Below the pieces are notes generated by a model. That model had not been told where the DNA came from, searched no databases, and was given only the letters and a program-made list of their open reading frames with translations. This document shows positions 16,669 to 24,865 of a stretch of DNA of 64,000 nucleotides, piece after piece. The stretch covers positions 1 through 64,000 of the forward strand of contig JAVBXL010000035.1 in NCBI GenBank assembly GCA_030824575.1, written 5' to 3'. Positions within the stretch are counted from its first letter, which is position 1, and each line of letters opens with the position of its first letter. This DNA is from a bacterium (GTDB lineage Bacteria > Pseudomonadota > Alphaproteobacteria > Sphingomonadales > Sphingomonadaceae). Position numbers and translations under genes: made by a program.

Positions 16669-16942
16669 ATGGAACCCGGTGCGCAGGCGTTGTTCGACAA
16701 GTTCGGCACCTATATCCTGCCCGGACGGGGTCAGCGATCCGCGCCGGGGCATAGAGGAAGCGCAGGAGGCCGAGCATATCGGCCTTGGCTGCGTGTGAAT
16801 TTCCGAACGCTATGCGCTGAAGGAACCCGCCGTCCTTGCGGGCGCGGTGTCGCAGGCAACGTCCAAGATCCGCATCACCGGCACCATGTACGCGACGATG
16901 CGCCATCCCCTCGTCACCGCCAGCGTCGCGGACCTGATGCAG
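16669..16942 (+). pseudogene. Broken 5' part of an LLM-class oxidoreductase
   Basis: Starts MEPGAQALFDKFGTYILPGR in the first frame. After about 21 codons homology jumps one frame (near 16730) to VSDPRRGIEEAQEAEHIGLG, then meets a TGA at 16794-16796 where family members have Trp (GCVW becomes GCV-stop). It continues as ISERYALKEPAVLAGAVSQ, KIRITGTMYATMRHPL and VTASVADLMQ, ending abruptly near 16942. Downstream, the sequence belongs to an antisense TonB receptor remnant. One frameshift, one nonsense codon and loss of the C-terminal two thirds show it is dead. It is a third member of the LLM class in this island. Confidence 0.8.
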
Positions 16943-17361
16943 GATTCGTCAGCGAAATTCTGCCATTGACCAGATGGCGCGGGGCACCGGTAATGTCGTC
17001 ATTATAGGGCGTGCCGGTGGTCGTGGGGTGATAATAGATTTTCGTCCGATAATCATAATCGCCCCGGATCGACAGCCGTCCGATCGACAATTACGCTACG
17101 TCCCATTGCGCAGATGCGCTGACCGTCGTTGTCGCGCCGACCAGGAAGCGGGCGCTGCCCTTTACGTCCACAATCTGGTTGGTGGTCGGATCGAGGATCA
17201 GGAACTGCTTATATTTGCGGTTGGTGTAGTCCAGATTGGCGCTCAGGGTCTGGGCATCGACCGGCTTGGCGGTGAGCTCGGCCTAATGCGCCTTGCCCGC
17301 ATTGACGGTGAAGCCGACCAGGCCCGAATTGCTGTCCAGATCGTTGTGCGACTGTGCGTAC
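16943..17361 (-). pseudogene. C-terminal remnant of a TonB-dependent receptor
   Basis: Read on the - strand the bases encode SHNDLDSNSGLVGFTVNAGK, a stop, then AELTAKPVDAQTLSANLDYT, KYKQFLILDPTTNQIVD, a second stop (Glu codon to TAA, near 17092), LSIGRLSIRGDYDYRTKIYY and GTPYNDDITGAPRHLVNGRI. These are outer-membrane beta-barrel strands of TonB receptors. The N-terminal plug and most of the barrel are missing, and the final strands are cut where the + strand LLM fragment begins. It abuts the P-type ATPase remnant, so at least one deletion or rearrangement joined unrelated genes. Confidence 0.75.
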
Positions 17362-18014
17362 TCCGTCAGATCGCAACCACAATTCGGTGAAGGACATGCG
17401 TTTTCGGTGGGCGTGGCGGCCTTTTTAGCGGATAATATGGTCGCCGACCTCGATGTCTAGATTGCTGCGGCGCGCCGAGTAAGCACGCCTATCCTGCCGA
17501 TCCGCCATGCGCCATCGCCAGGAAAATGGTCAATGCAATTGGAAATTCTTCTGGGGGCATCGACATGCCGATCGTGCTCCTGGCGAGCACAGCCTCGATC
17601 CAACCGCCGCGCCGTAGCGAACAACATTATGACGAGCAATGCGACAGCGCCGCCCTCGATCGCACACCAAGTAACAATCCGCGTCGTTCGCGTCGCAGGC
17701 GCGGGGCTTCGACATCAAGCGTTGCCCGGCGCTATCACGACCTTGCCGACGGGGGGAGCTTCTCCGGCCAACAGGGATTCATCGGTCTGGAATTCAGCGG
17801 CCTCGAGCAGTAATGCGTCAGCCGCAACTCGGTTGCCCCGTTCAAGGACGAGCAGGTCTTCGCGCACCACCTGCCACCCGGCGATGCGAATGCGCACGCC
17901 ATCGTGAATGACGAGCGCGCACGGAGCCGAAAGGTCGCGCAATGCTTCCAGCACATGTTTGGTGCGCGTCTCCTGATGACGGCTATAGCGATCGAGAAAT
18001 GTGCAGATGCACAT
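17362..18014 (-). pseudogene. Remnant of a P-type cation-transporting ATPase
   Basis: The - strand encodes an actuator-domain stretch: VLEALRDLSAPCALVIHDGV, IAGWQVVREDLLVLERGN and AADALLLEAAEFQTDESLLA (TGES-like loop altered to AGEA). Then, in shifting frames, come GGAVALLVIMLFATARR, GGWIEAVLARSTIGMSMPPE, EFPIALTIFLAMA and GAWRIGRIGVLTRRAAAI, which are membrane helix 4 and its flanks. The phosphorylation motif expected as DKTGTLTEN reads AKKAATPTEN, so the catalytic Asp is gone. After a last frameshift RMSFTELWLRSDG closes the match. Several frameshifts, stops and the mutated active site make it non-functional. It follows fabI on the same strand, where low-oxygen operons of related bacteria often carry such an ATPase. 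Confidence 0.78.
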
Positions 18015-18057
18015 CGACCATTGTCATATATCCTTTGCTGTAAGGCTTTATGCCGCG

Positions 18058-18831
18058 TCAGGCCAACAGATGCTGGCCCCCGTCGACCGGAATGATCGTT
18101 CCGGTTATGTGACGCGCCGCATCACTGACCAGGAAAGCTGCCAAAGCACCGACATCGGCTATATCGACCAGGTGGCGTGAAGGCGTTGCCGCAGCAGCCC
18201 GGTCGAGCAATTCATCGAACCGATCGATGCCGCTGGCGGCGCGTGTCCTGATCGGCCCCGGCGAGATGGCGTGAACACGGATGCCGGCCGGTCCCAGCTC
18301 TGCTGCGAGATACCGCGTGGCGCTTTCCAAGGCGGCCTTGACCGGCCCCATCAGATTATAGTTCTCGACCACCCGTTCCGATCCGTAAAACGTGACGGTC
18401 AGGAGGCAGCCGCCCTGCGTCATCAATGGCTCAACGAGTTTGGCGGCGCGGATGAAGGAATGGCAGGAGACATCCATCGCCATGGCAAAGCCCTCCGACG
18501 AGCAATCAACGACGCGACCGTGAAGATCGTCCTTTGGCGCATAGGCGATCGAATGCAGGAGAAAATCGAGGCCGCCCCATTCGGAACGGACCTGGTCGAT
18601 CAAGGCCTCAAGCTGGCCGGGCACACGCACGTCGCAAGGTGCCACCCAATCAACTTTCAAGCGGTCGGTCACCGCGCTCACGAACGGCTTGGCCTTCTCG
18701 TTCACATAGCTTGCCGCCAAAGCGGCGCCAGCGTCAGCAAAGGCGCTTGCGCACCCCGCAGCGATGCTGCTCTCATTGGCAATACCGATGATCAGCCCGC
18801 GCTTGCCTGCGAGATTCACTATCCCCGTCAT
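18058..18831 (-). CDS. fabI: Enoyl-[acyl-carrier-protein] reductase, FabI type
   Basis: 257 residues. The atypical SDR nucleotide motif GIANESSIAAGCA, the HSIAYAP strand, and the FabI catalytic spacing Tyr-x6-Lys in YNLMGPVKAAL distinguish it from classical YxxxK SDRs. It reduces enoyl-ACP with NAD(P)H in fatty acid synthesis, though its place here hints at a specialised copy. Its ATG overlaps the stop of the frameshifted acetate kinase tail (ATGA), making it the last intact gene of the alternative oxidase/PhaC/Pta/AckA operon. Homologous gene orders are common in low-oxygen regulons of alphaproteobacteria (general knowledge, not checked here). Confidence 0.85.
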   Translation of the reverse strand: MTGIVNLAGKRGLIIGIANESSIAAGCASAFADAGAALAASYVNEKAKPFVSAVTDRLKVDWVAPCDVRVPGQLEALIDQVRSEWGGLDFLLHSIAYAPKDDLHGRVVDCSSEGFAMAMDVSCHSFIRAAKLVEPLMTQGGCLLTVTFYGSERVVENYNLMGPVKAALESATRYLAAELGPAGIRVHAISPGPIRTRAASGIDRFDELLDRAAAATPSRHLVDIADVGALAAFLVSDAARHITGTIIPVDGGQHLLA

Positions 18832-20040
18832 TCCCTTGCACTCCCTGTTCTGGCTTGGTCGATCAGGGCGCAGCTATGCGTGGCGATCATATGCTCTTCA
18901 TCAGTCGCAATGACGCGAACCTTGATAGCGCTCTGCGGCGTACTGATGACAGCGGCACCGCGCGCGTTAGCCTCGGGGTCAAGTGCGACGCCAGGACAGG
19001 CCCCGGCACACATCGGCGCGCACGGCCGCCGAATGTTCGCCGATGCCGCCAGTAAAAGCGAACCCGTCCAGGCCGCCCATCACGCTTGCAAGCGCGCCGG
19101 CTTCACGCACGATCCTGTATACGAACAGCGCGATCGCTTCGCAGGCGGCGGGCAGGTCGGGCCTCGCCTCAAGATCGCGCATGTCGCTCGAAAGCCCAGA
19201 GACCCCGAGCAAACCGGACTGTTCATAAAGCAGATTCTGGACCTGCGCGGCGTTGAGCCCTTTGGTCTGTTGGAGATACAGAATTACCCCAGGATCGAGC
19301 GCGCCGCAGCGCGTTCCCATCATCAATCCATCAAGGGCCGTAAATCCCATCGTTGTATCGATGCTTTGGCCATCGCGGATCGCGCACAGGCTTGCGCCAT
19401 TGCCAAGATGCGCGACCACGAGCCTGCCGCTGGCCATGTCCGGGTCGATCTGCGCCAACAGCCGTGCGCCATACTCGTAAGACAGGCCATGAAAGCCGTA
19501 GCGGCGCACGCCTTCGGCCGCGAGCGCACGCGGGATGGCGAACCGGGTCGCCACGGCAGGCTGACCCGCGTGGAAGGCGGTATCGAAACAGGCGACCTGG
19601 GGAAGTTCGGGCCGCACGGCCCGAATTGCCCGGATCGCCGCCAGATTATGCGGCTGGTGAAGCGGCGCGAGCGGGACGAGTGCCTCAAGAAGATCGAGAG
19701 TGGCGGCATCCACAAGCACCGGCTTGGTGAAATGCTGTCCACCATGGACGACGCGATGCCCGACCCCGATAAGACGATCTGGCCCGATTTGCGTATCGAC
19801 CCAGTCGAAAAGGGCGGTCAGGAAGACGTCGTGATCCTCTTGCCGCGTCTTGTCCCAATGCCGTTCGTTCAGGATATGACCTTTTGTGTCATGCACCACC
19901 ATATGGGGGGCGGTGCCAATGCCTTCGATCAAGCCGTGAGCGGTTCGCACCGGCGCGCTTCCAGGAAGCACTTTCGCCAGGGCGAATTTGAGGCTCGATG
20001 AGCCCGCGTTGATGCTCAGGACCATGTCGGCCATTCTCAC
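18828..20040 (-). pseudogene. ackA: Acetate kinase with a C-terminal frameshift
   Basis: The frame from 20040 (GTG, overlapping the Pta stop as GTGA; ATG alternative at 20034) encodes a near-complete acetate kinase: SINAGSSSLKFAL, GVGHRVVHGG, CFDTAFH, YGFHGLSYEYGA, AHLGNGASL, MMGTRCGALDPGV and TGGIGEHSAAVRADVC. After GLSW it runs into RRT-stop at 18979. The expected ending GVALDPEANARGAAVIS... continues in another frame from about 18993 to the TGA at 18828-18830, which overlaps the fabI ATG. A small deletion near 18993 (five bases would restore the usual WLGVALD) explains this. It would remove about the last 55 residues, including the final helix region. Real pseudogene or assembly error cannot be decided here. 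Confidence 0.82.
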
Positions 20041-21452
20041 GTAGCGCCTTGAGCGGCAATCAGCCGGCGACGGGCCATCAGCACAGCCAGAGCGCAGGAC
20101 GCGATCCGTGTGCGCTCGCTATCGGCGCGACTGGTCAGTATGATCGGGACGCGCGCGCCCAGCACTATGCCAGCGGCGTCGGCTCCGGCCAGGAAGGTCA
20201 GTTGCTTGGCGAGCATATTGCCTGCCTCAAGATCAGGCACGACCAGGATGTCAGCGCAGCCGGCTACGGGTGAGACAATGCCTTTCCCATGCGCCGCCTC
20301 GGGGCTGACCGCATTGTCGAATGCAAGTGGGCCATCGATCAGGCCGCCAATGATCTGGCCGCGGTCGGCCATCTTGCAAAGCGCGGCCGCGTCCAGGGTC
20401 GAGGGCATGTTGGGATTGACCGTTTCGACGGCGGCAAGGATCGCCACGCGCGGGCAATCGATTCCGATCGCATGCGCCAGGTCGATTGCGTTTCGGATGA
20501 TGTCGGCCTTGTCCGCCAAAGTCGGTGCGATATTGATTGCGGCATCGGTGATCAGCAACGGCCGCGGGTAGGATGGTACATCCATCAGATAGATGTGGCT
20601 CAACCGCCGATCGGTGCGCAGGCCCGTGTCGCTGGCCATTACCGCGCTCATCAGCTCGTCTGTATGGAGCGAACCTTTCATGAGGAGTTGGGCTTCTCCC
20701 GAGCGTATCATGGCTACCGATTGGGCGGCAGCGGCATGACTGTGGGGCGTATCGACGAGACGGTAAGGCGAAATATCCAGGCCGCCCGCTATTGCCGCAG
20801 CCAGAATTTTCGCGCGTGGACCGACCAGGATCGGTGTGATCATGCGGCGGCGCGCGGCGTCGATCACCGACGAGAGGGAGAACGCATCGCAGGGATGGAC
20901 CACCGCTGTCGGGATTGGTTCGCCATGGGCAACCGCCGCCAGAAGTGCGCGATAGCGATCATGCCGCGCGATCTTCACGTCCGGCAGGTTCATCCGGGGC
21001 CGCCGAACCTTCTGGGTAGGCGCCTTCACTTCGGCCTGGCCGACGATGACATCCTCTCCATGCTGATTGGTGCACAGGCAGTCCAATATCACGACATGAT
21101 GGTCGGCGCGCTTTTCCTTCACCGTCACGGTTGCCGTTATCGTATCGGCAACGCGAACGGGTGCCAAGAAGCGCAGGCTTTGGCTCAGATAAATCGTACC
21201 GGGGCCGGGCAGCTCCATTCCCAGAACGCTGGAGATAAGGCCGCCGCCCCACATGCCGTGGGCGATGATCGACTGGAAGATGTCGGTCCGCGCAAATGCC
21301 GGGTCCATATGCGCCGGATTGACATCGCCAGATACCAGCGCAAACAGTTCGATATCCTGCTCGGTCAGGGTTTTTGAAACGCGCGCCGTATCACCAACGG
21401 CAATCTCATCGAACGTCCGGTTTTCGATCATGATCTCACCCGGCACGATCAA
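20037..21452 (-). CDS. pta: Bifunctional MaoC-like hydratase / phosphate acetyltransferase
   Basis: 471 residues from a TTG that overlaps the PhaC stop (TTGA). An ATG at 21431 is the alternative. The N-terminal domain (to about residue 140) is a MaoC/hot-dog hydratase: LFALVSGDVNPAHMDPAFA and HGMWGGGLISSVLG. The remainder is a Pta/Ptb acyltransferase with HPCDAFSLSSVIDAARRR, SEGEAQLLMKG-type and GCADILVVPDLEAGNML segments. It would interconvert acyl-CoA and acyl phosphate, feeding acetate kinase to make ATP under low oxygen. The hydratase domain could act on short (R)-3-hydroxyacyl-CoA shared with the PHA synthase next door. Order PhaC-Pta-AckA-FabI supports that link, which is inference. Confidence 0.87.
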   Translation of the reverse strand: MIVPGEIMIENRTFDEIAVGDTARVSKTLTEQDIELFALVSGDVNPAHMDPAFARTDIFQSIIAHGMWGGGLISSVLGMELPGPGTIYLSQSLRFLAPVRVADTITATVTVKEKRADHHVVILDCLCTNQHGEDVIVGQAEVKAPTQKVRRPRMNLPDVKIARHDRYRALLAAVAHGEPIPTAVVHPCDAFSLSSVIDAARRRMITPILVGPRAKILAAAIAGGLDISPYRLVDTPHSHAAAAQSVAMIRSGEAQLLMKGSLHTDELMSAVMASDTGLRTDRRLSHIYLMDVPSYPRPLLITDAAINIAPTLADKADIIRNAIDLAHAIGIDCPRVAILAAVETVNPNMPSTLDAAALCKMADRGQIIGGLIDGPLAFDNAVSPEAAHGKGIVSPVAGCADILVVPDLEAGNMLAKQLTFLAGADAAGIVLGARVPIILTSRADSERTRIASCALAVLMARRRLIAAQGAT

Positions 21453-23131
21453 TGCTCCAGCACATACTGGCCCGGCGCATTGCCAAGCGAGGGCTTAGGC
21501 ACAGGCGGCAGGCGATCCTGTACGCTCGAATGGTCTGCCAACCAAGCTTCCCAGGCCAGCCACCAGGAGCCTTCTGTCTCCGGGGATTGGTCAACCCAGT
21601 CGTCCGGACCGACATAGCTCTCGCCCTTGGCCCTGGTGCTGGCGCGATAATGCCGGTGGCGATGGCCCGGTTCGCTGATGATGCCTGCGTTATGGCCGCC
21701 CGATGTCAGGACGAAGGTCATGTCGCCGGCATTGAGCAGATGGATTTTGTAGACAGATCGCCAGGGCGCCACATGGTCGGTCTCAGTGCCAACGACAAAG
21801 AAGGGCACAGTGATGTCCGCGATCGAAACAGGCCGACCGCCAACTTCGTATCGCCCCTCGGCAAGATCGTCCCGCAGATACATGGCACGCAGATATTCGC
21901 TGTGCATGCGTGCGGGCATGCGGGTGGTATCGGCATTCCAGGCCATCACATCGTTCGGCTTGTCTGTCTTGCCAAGCCAGTAGACATTGAGGAGGCGCGA
22001 CCAGATCAGGTCACGCGAGCGCAGGAGGGTGAAGGCACCCGCCATCTGGGATCCGTCAAGATATCCCTCGACCGCCATCAGATCTTCCAGAAAGGCGACC
22101 TGTGCTTCGGTCGTGAAAAGCTGGAGCTCTCCTGCTTCGTCGAAATCGGTCTGCGCGGCGAGCAAGCTGATGCTGGCCAGGCGTTCGTCCCCGTCCCGCG
22201 CCATGGCCGCCGCGCCAATCGCGAGGAGGGTGCCGCCAAGGCAATAGCCACAAGCATGGATTTTGGTGTCGGGGCATATCGTTTCGACCACATCGAGCGC
22301 CGCCATCAGCCCCTCGCTACGATAGGCGTCGAATGGCATGGCCGCCATCTCCTCCCCCGGATTGCGCCAGGATATGCAGAACACCGTATGGCCCTGCGCG
22401 GTAAGATATCGGATCAGCGAATTGTGCGGGGAGAGGTCGAGAATATAATATTTCATGATCCAGGCCGGCGTGATCAGCACCGGCTCCGCCCGAACCGTGT
22501 CGGTTGCAGCGTCATATTGGATCAGTTCGATCAACGCATTGCGGAAGACAACCCTGCCTGGCGTGATGGCCACATCCTCGCCCGGCACGAAATGATCGCT
22601 GCCAATGGGTTTGGGCGCGCCAGCCGCAATCGCCGCGTCGGCCAGGAAGTTTTGGAATCCGGTTGCCAGGTTCAAGCCGCCCGTCGACCAGCTTTCGGCA
22701 AGGACGCTTGGGTTCATCCAGGGCACATTTGTAGGCGAAGCGACATCGAGCCACTGATCGGCGAGGTAGCCGACGATGCGCTCATTGGCGGGACTGACGC
22801 CTGGCAATCCCCTCACCGCATGCTGCGTCCATTCCTGGGCCAGCAAAAATGCCTGGGCGAACCACGCAAAGGGCATCTCTTGCCAGGCGGGGGCAGCGAA
22901 GCGATGGTCACCAATGGCGGGCGTGATCGTCTCGCCGCCCAGCGCCGCTGCGCCAAGCCTGTTTAGTCGTGTCACGGCGTCCATCGCAAGTTCGACCTGG
23001 CGGAACGGCGCATTGGCATAGTGGGACGACCAGTCGAAAAGGGCGCTGCCGATCGCAATGGGCGAAATGCCGCCTGTAAGTTTGGCTTGGGCGCCATGCA
23101 GGCTACGGTCCATTGCGGCAAAGCTGGTCAA
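21449..23131 (-). CDS. phaC: Class I-type poly(3-hydroxyalkanoate) synthase
   Basis: 560 residues from a TTG overlapping the alternative oxidase stop (TTGA). ATG 23113 is the alternative. The alpha/beta-hydrolase core carries the lipase-box-like GYCLGG with the catalytic Cys at about residue 297, [20 protein letters not shown] before it, [12 protein letters not shown], and [13 protein letters not shown] with the catalytic His. It polymerises 3-hydroxyacyl-CoA into storage polyester on granules. Placement between an oxidase and phosphotransacetylase suggests a sink for reducing power and acyl-CoA when oxygen falls. Shorter than many class I enzymes only at the N terminus. Confidence 0.9.
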   Translation of the reverse strand: MTSFAAMDRSLHGAQAKLTGGISPIAIGSALFDWSSHYANAPFRQVELAMDAVTRLNRLGAAALGGETITPAIGDHRFAAPAWQEMPFAWFAQAFLLAQEWTQHAVRGLPGVSPANERIVGYLADQWLDVASPTNVPWMNPSVLAESWSTGGLNLATGFQNFLADAAIAAGAPKPIGSDHFVPGEDVAITPGRVVFRNALIELIQYDAATDTVRAEPVLITPAWIMKYYILDLSPHNSLIRYLTAQGHTVFCISWRNPGEEMAAMPFDAYRSEGLMAALDVVETICPDTKIHACGYCLGGTLLAIGAAAMARDGDERLASISLLAAQTDFDEAGELQLFTTEAQVAFLEDLMAVEGYLDGSQMAGAFTLLRSRDLIWSRLLNVYWLGKTDKPNDVMAWNADTTRMPARMHSEYLRAMYLRDDLAEGRYEVGGRPVSIADITVPFFVVGTETDHVAPWRSVYKIHLLNAGDMTFVLTSGGHNAGIISEPGHRHRHYRASTRAKGESYVGPDDWVDQSPETEGSWWLAWEAWLADHSSVQDRLPPVPKPSLGNAPGQYVLEH

Positions 23132-23853
23132 GATGCAGCCCGCAATTGGCTGTCATGTTGCGGATAGGGCGCAATCGGTCGATCGATGGCAATATCGCCG
23201 ACAAGGGTACTCGCAAAGCTGTGATTGACGTCGCGATGATGGGCCTCGTCGTCGCGAACCACCAGGACGACATCGCGCAACGTGGCATCGTCAGCCAGTT
23301 TCCAATAATGGCGGGCAATTGCAGGCGCAGCGACGTTCGGCGACCGGCCCTCGTCAATTTCCTGAAGATAGAGCGTGTAGCTCGTCACGGCCTCTTCCTC
23401 GAAATAGCCGACAACCCGGTGCGCCGTGCGGCGCGAGAGGAGATATAAAACGGAAAAACCGATGAGGAAGACGCCCTGAACCCCAAGGATCACCATGCGC
23501 TCGAACCAGGTCGGCCTGGCGATCTCGATGAAGGTCATGAGGTGCATGCGCTCGTTTTCCGCTTCCTCCATCAGCGTGCGGATCCAGCCCTCGTCGTCGC
23601 GCATCCGGCGCAGGCAGTGCAGATGGGTAAACATAGCGCCGACCATCCCAGGTACTGCGGCTACGGTTTCGAGCACGATCGCGCGATGACCATAGCGTTT
23701 TGCGAAGAAAGTATCGGCGCTGAACCGAAGCAGCTTGGTAAATCCAAGCGCGAAACGATCCGAAAATCCTCGCGGCACGTGGTGAATCGCAGGTTCGGCG
23801 GCACGTTCATAGGCAAGCGCAAGCGCATCGGGCACCAAAATCGAATTGGTCAC
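23128..23853 (-). CDS. aox: Alternative (cyanide-insensitive) ubiquinol oxidase
   Basis: 241 residues from GTG 23853, with AAAGGATAAGAT upstream. The di-iron ligand motifs of alternative oxidases are all present: LETVA (Glu62), ENERMHL (Glu101, His104), YFEEEA (Glu152-154) and [11 protein letters not shown] (Glu203, His206). A hydrophobic segment [20 protein letters not shown] fits membrane-surface insertion. It oxidises ubiquinol and reduces O2 to water without pumping protons. It is the second gene of the operon divergent from fixLJ, three bases after the GNAT gene and overlapping phaC. This oxidase is uncommon in bacteria and its link to an oxygen-sensing FixL pair is notable. Confidence 0.92.
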   Translation of the reverse strand: MTNSILVPDALALAYERAAEPAIHHVPRGFSDRFALGFTKLLRFSADTFFAKRYGHRAIVLETVAAVPGMVGAMFTHLHCLRRMRDDEGWIRTLMEEAENERMHLMTFIEIARPTWFERMVILGVQGVFLIGFSVLYLLSRRTAHRVVGYFEEEAVTSYTLYLQEIDEGRSPNVAAPAIARHYWKLADDATLRDVVLVVRDDEAHHRDVNHSFASTLVGDIAIDRPIAPYPQHDSQLRAAS

Positions 23854-23856
23854 ATC

Positions 23857-24462
23857 TTATCCTTTTACAGCAGGCGCCTTTAGCGGCGGCTGTAGATATG
23901 TTTTCAGTATGAGGAGCGTGGAATCGCCGGGGCAGGGCGTAGCCTTCCAGCCCATGTCCCGTTCCAGCTCAATGGCTTGGTGATTGTCGCGGTTCTCGAC
24001 CGATTCCAGCGAGCGGATGCCCTTGGACGCGGCAAACCTCGCGACATGCTCCAGAAGCATCCAGCTGATGCCCCGGCGCTTGAAGTCGGACCTGATGGCA
24101 ATCGCCACCTCCGCGCTTTCCATCATTTTGTCGGCCGCCATCATGGCGGTTGCGAGGATGCGCCCTGTTCCAGGTTCAATCGCCAGGAAATTCTCCGTGC
24201 TGTTGTGGTCGACCATGACCAACGCTTCCAGCTGGCTATGTCCCACCTTCTGAACGGCCGATAAAAAGCGGAAGCGCAGATCTTCCTTCGCCACGCCTTC
24301 GAAAAACGCACCGAGCGCTGTCTCATCTGCTGGCCCAGCGGGGCGAACATGGAATGCAAAGCCGCCACGCGCTACCATGTCCACATCCCAGCAGGGTGCG
24401 GGCAGGTTCGCTGGCGTCTTGGTGATGGTGCCGGGGCGTGGGGTGGCAACGGTCTTAGTCAA
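23857..24462 (-). CDS. GNAT-family N-acetyltransferase
   Basis: 201 residues from TTG 24462, which has AAAAGGACAAGCA upstream. An ATG at 24495 lacks a ribosome site. The GNAT core is visible: VRPAGPADETALGAFFEGV, LRFRFLS, the AEVAIAIRSDFKRRGISWML acetyl-CoA loop (R/Q-x-x-G-x-G/A pattern as RRGISW), and NRDNHQAIELERDMGW. Proteins of this group often occur as domains in acyl-CoA synthetase-type (Pat) enzymes and as stand-alone partners in low-oxygen gene clusters. Here it leads the oxidase operon. A role in lysine acetylation of acetate-metabolism enzymes is an inference. Confidence 0.82.
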   Translation of the reverse strand: MTKTVATPRPGTITKTPANLPAPCWDVDMVARGGFAFHVRPAGPADETALGAFFEGVAKEDLRFRFLSAVQKVGHSQLEALVMVDHNSTENFLAIEPGTGRILATAMMAADKMMESAEVAIAIRSDFKRRGISWMLLEHVARFAASKGIRSLESVENRDNHQAIELERDMGWKATPCPGDSTLLILKTYLQPPLKAPAVKG

Positions 24463-24537
24463 TATGCTTGTCCTTTTGTGGCGTGCTGGAGCCATGGCGC
24501 AAGGAGCGTCGGATGGCTGTTTAGAGCATCGGCGCGA

Positions 24538-24555
24538 TCCCGATCAGAATCGGGA
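24538..24555. promoter_or_regulatory. Palindrome in the divergent GNAT-fixL space
   Basis: Arms TCCCGAT and ATCGGGA separated by four bases in the roughly 280-bp space between the oxidase operon and fixL. It could be a binding site for the FixJ-type regulator or another factor. No FNR/FixK-type TTGAT-N4-ATCAA box was found in this space. Nothing else recognisable lies in 24463-24739. Confidence 0.25.
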
Positions 24556-24739
24556 AACACGTATGGCGGGCAGGGCACGCACGTATATGCGCGTCAAAGT
24601 CCTGACGCACGCCGAACATGGCTCTGCAAAGAGAGCCGAGAAGGTTCTGGACACAGGCTACCGCACGCATGTTGCGGCAAACCACAATAGAAATGCCAGC
24701 GCGCAGGGCGCATCCGCAGCATTTGATCAAGGGAAATTG

Positions 24740-24865
24740 ATGATGCGCGTGGCACTCGGTAAGCATCTGCGATCTTTAGGACGACTGAATCCAAGACTTG
24801 TGGTTGGGGCCGGTGGGCTGCTCATGATCGTCATGACGCAGGCCACATTCGCCTATGTCAGCTAA
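24740..24865 (+). CDS. Possible small membrane protein overlapping fixL
   Basis: 41-codon frame beginning MMRVALGKHLRSLGRL with a GATCAAGGGAAATTG ribosome site. It has a basic N terminus and one hydrophobic helix (LVVGAGGLLMIVMTQATFAYV) running to the stop. Its last eleven bases overlap the fixL ATG at 24855, which has no ribosome site of its own, so translation of this frame could drive fixL translation. It is too short for a family match and is not proven. Confidence 0.38.
   Translation: MMRVALGKHLRSLGRLNPRLVVGAGGLLMIVMTQATFAYVS

Noticed and set aside
18271-20001. 576-codon + strand frame
   Set aside because: Antisense to fabI and ackA, which have full motif support.
24377-24739. Upstream 121 codons of the frame containing the small membrane protein
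   Set aside because: Begins inside the GNAT gene on the other strand and has no coding-like features; only the last 41 codons have a ribosome site.
24463-24739. FNR/FixK-type anaerobic box upstream of the oxidase operon
   Set aside because: TTGAT and ATCAA half-sites occur around 24723-24743 but not with the required four-base spacing.
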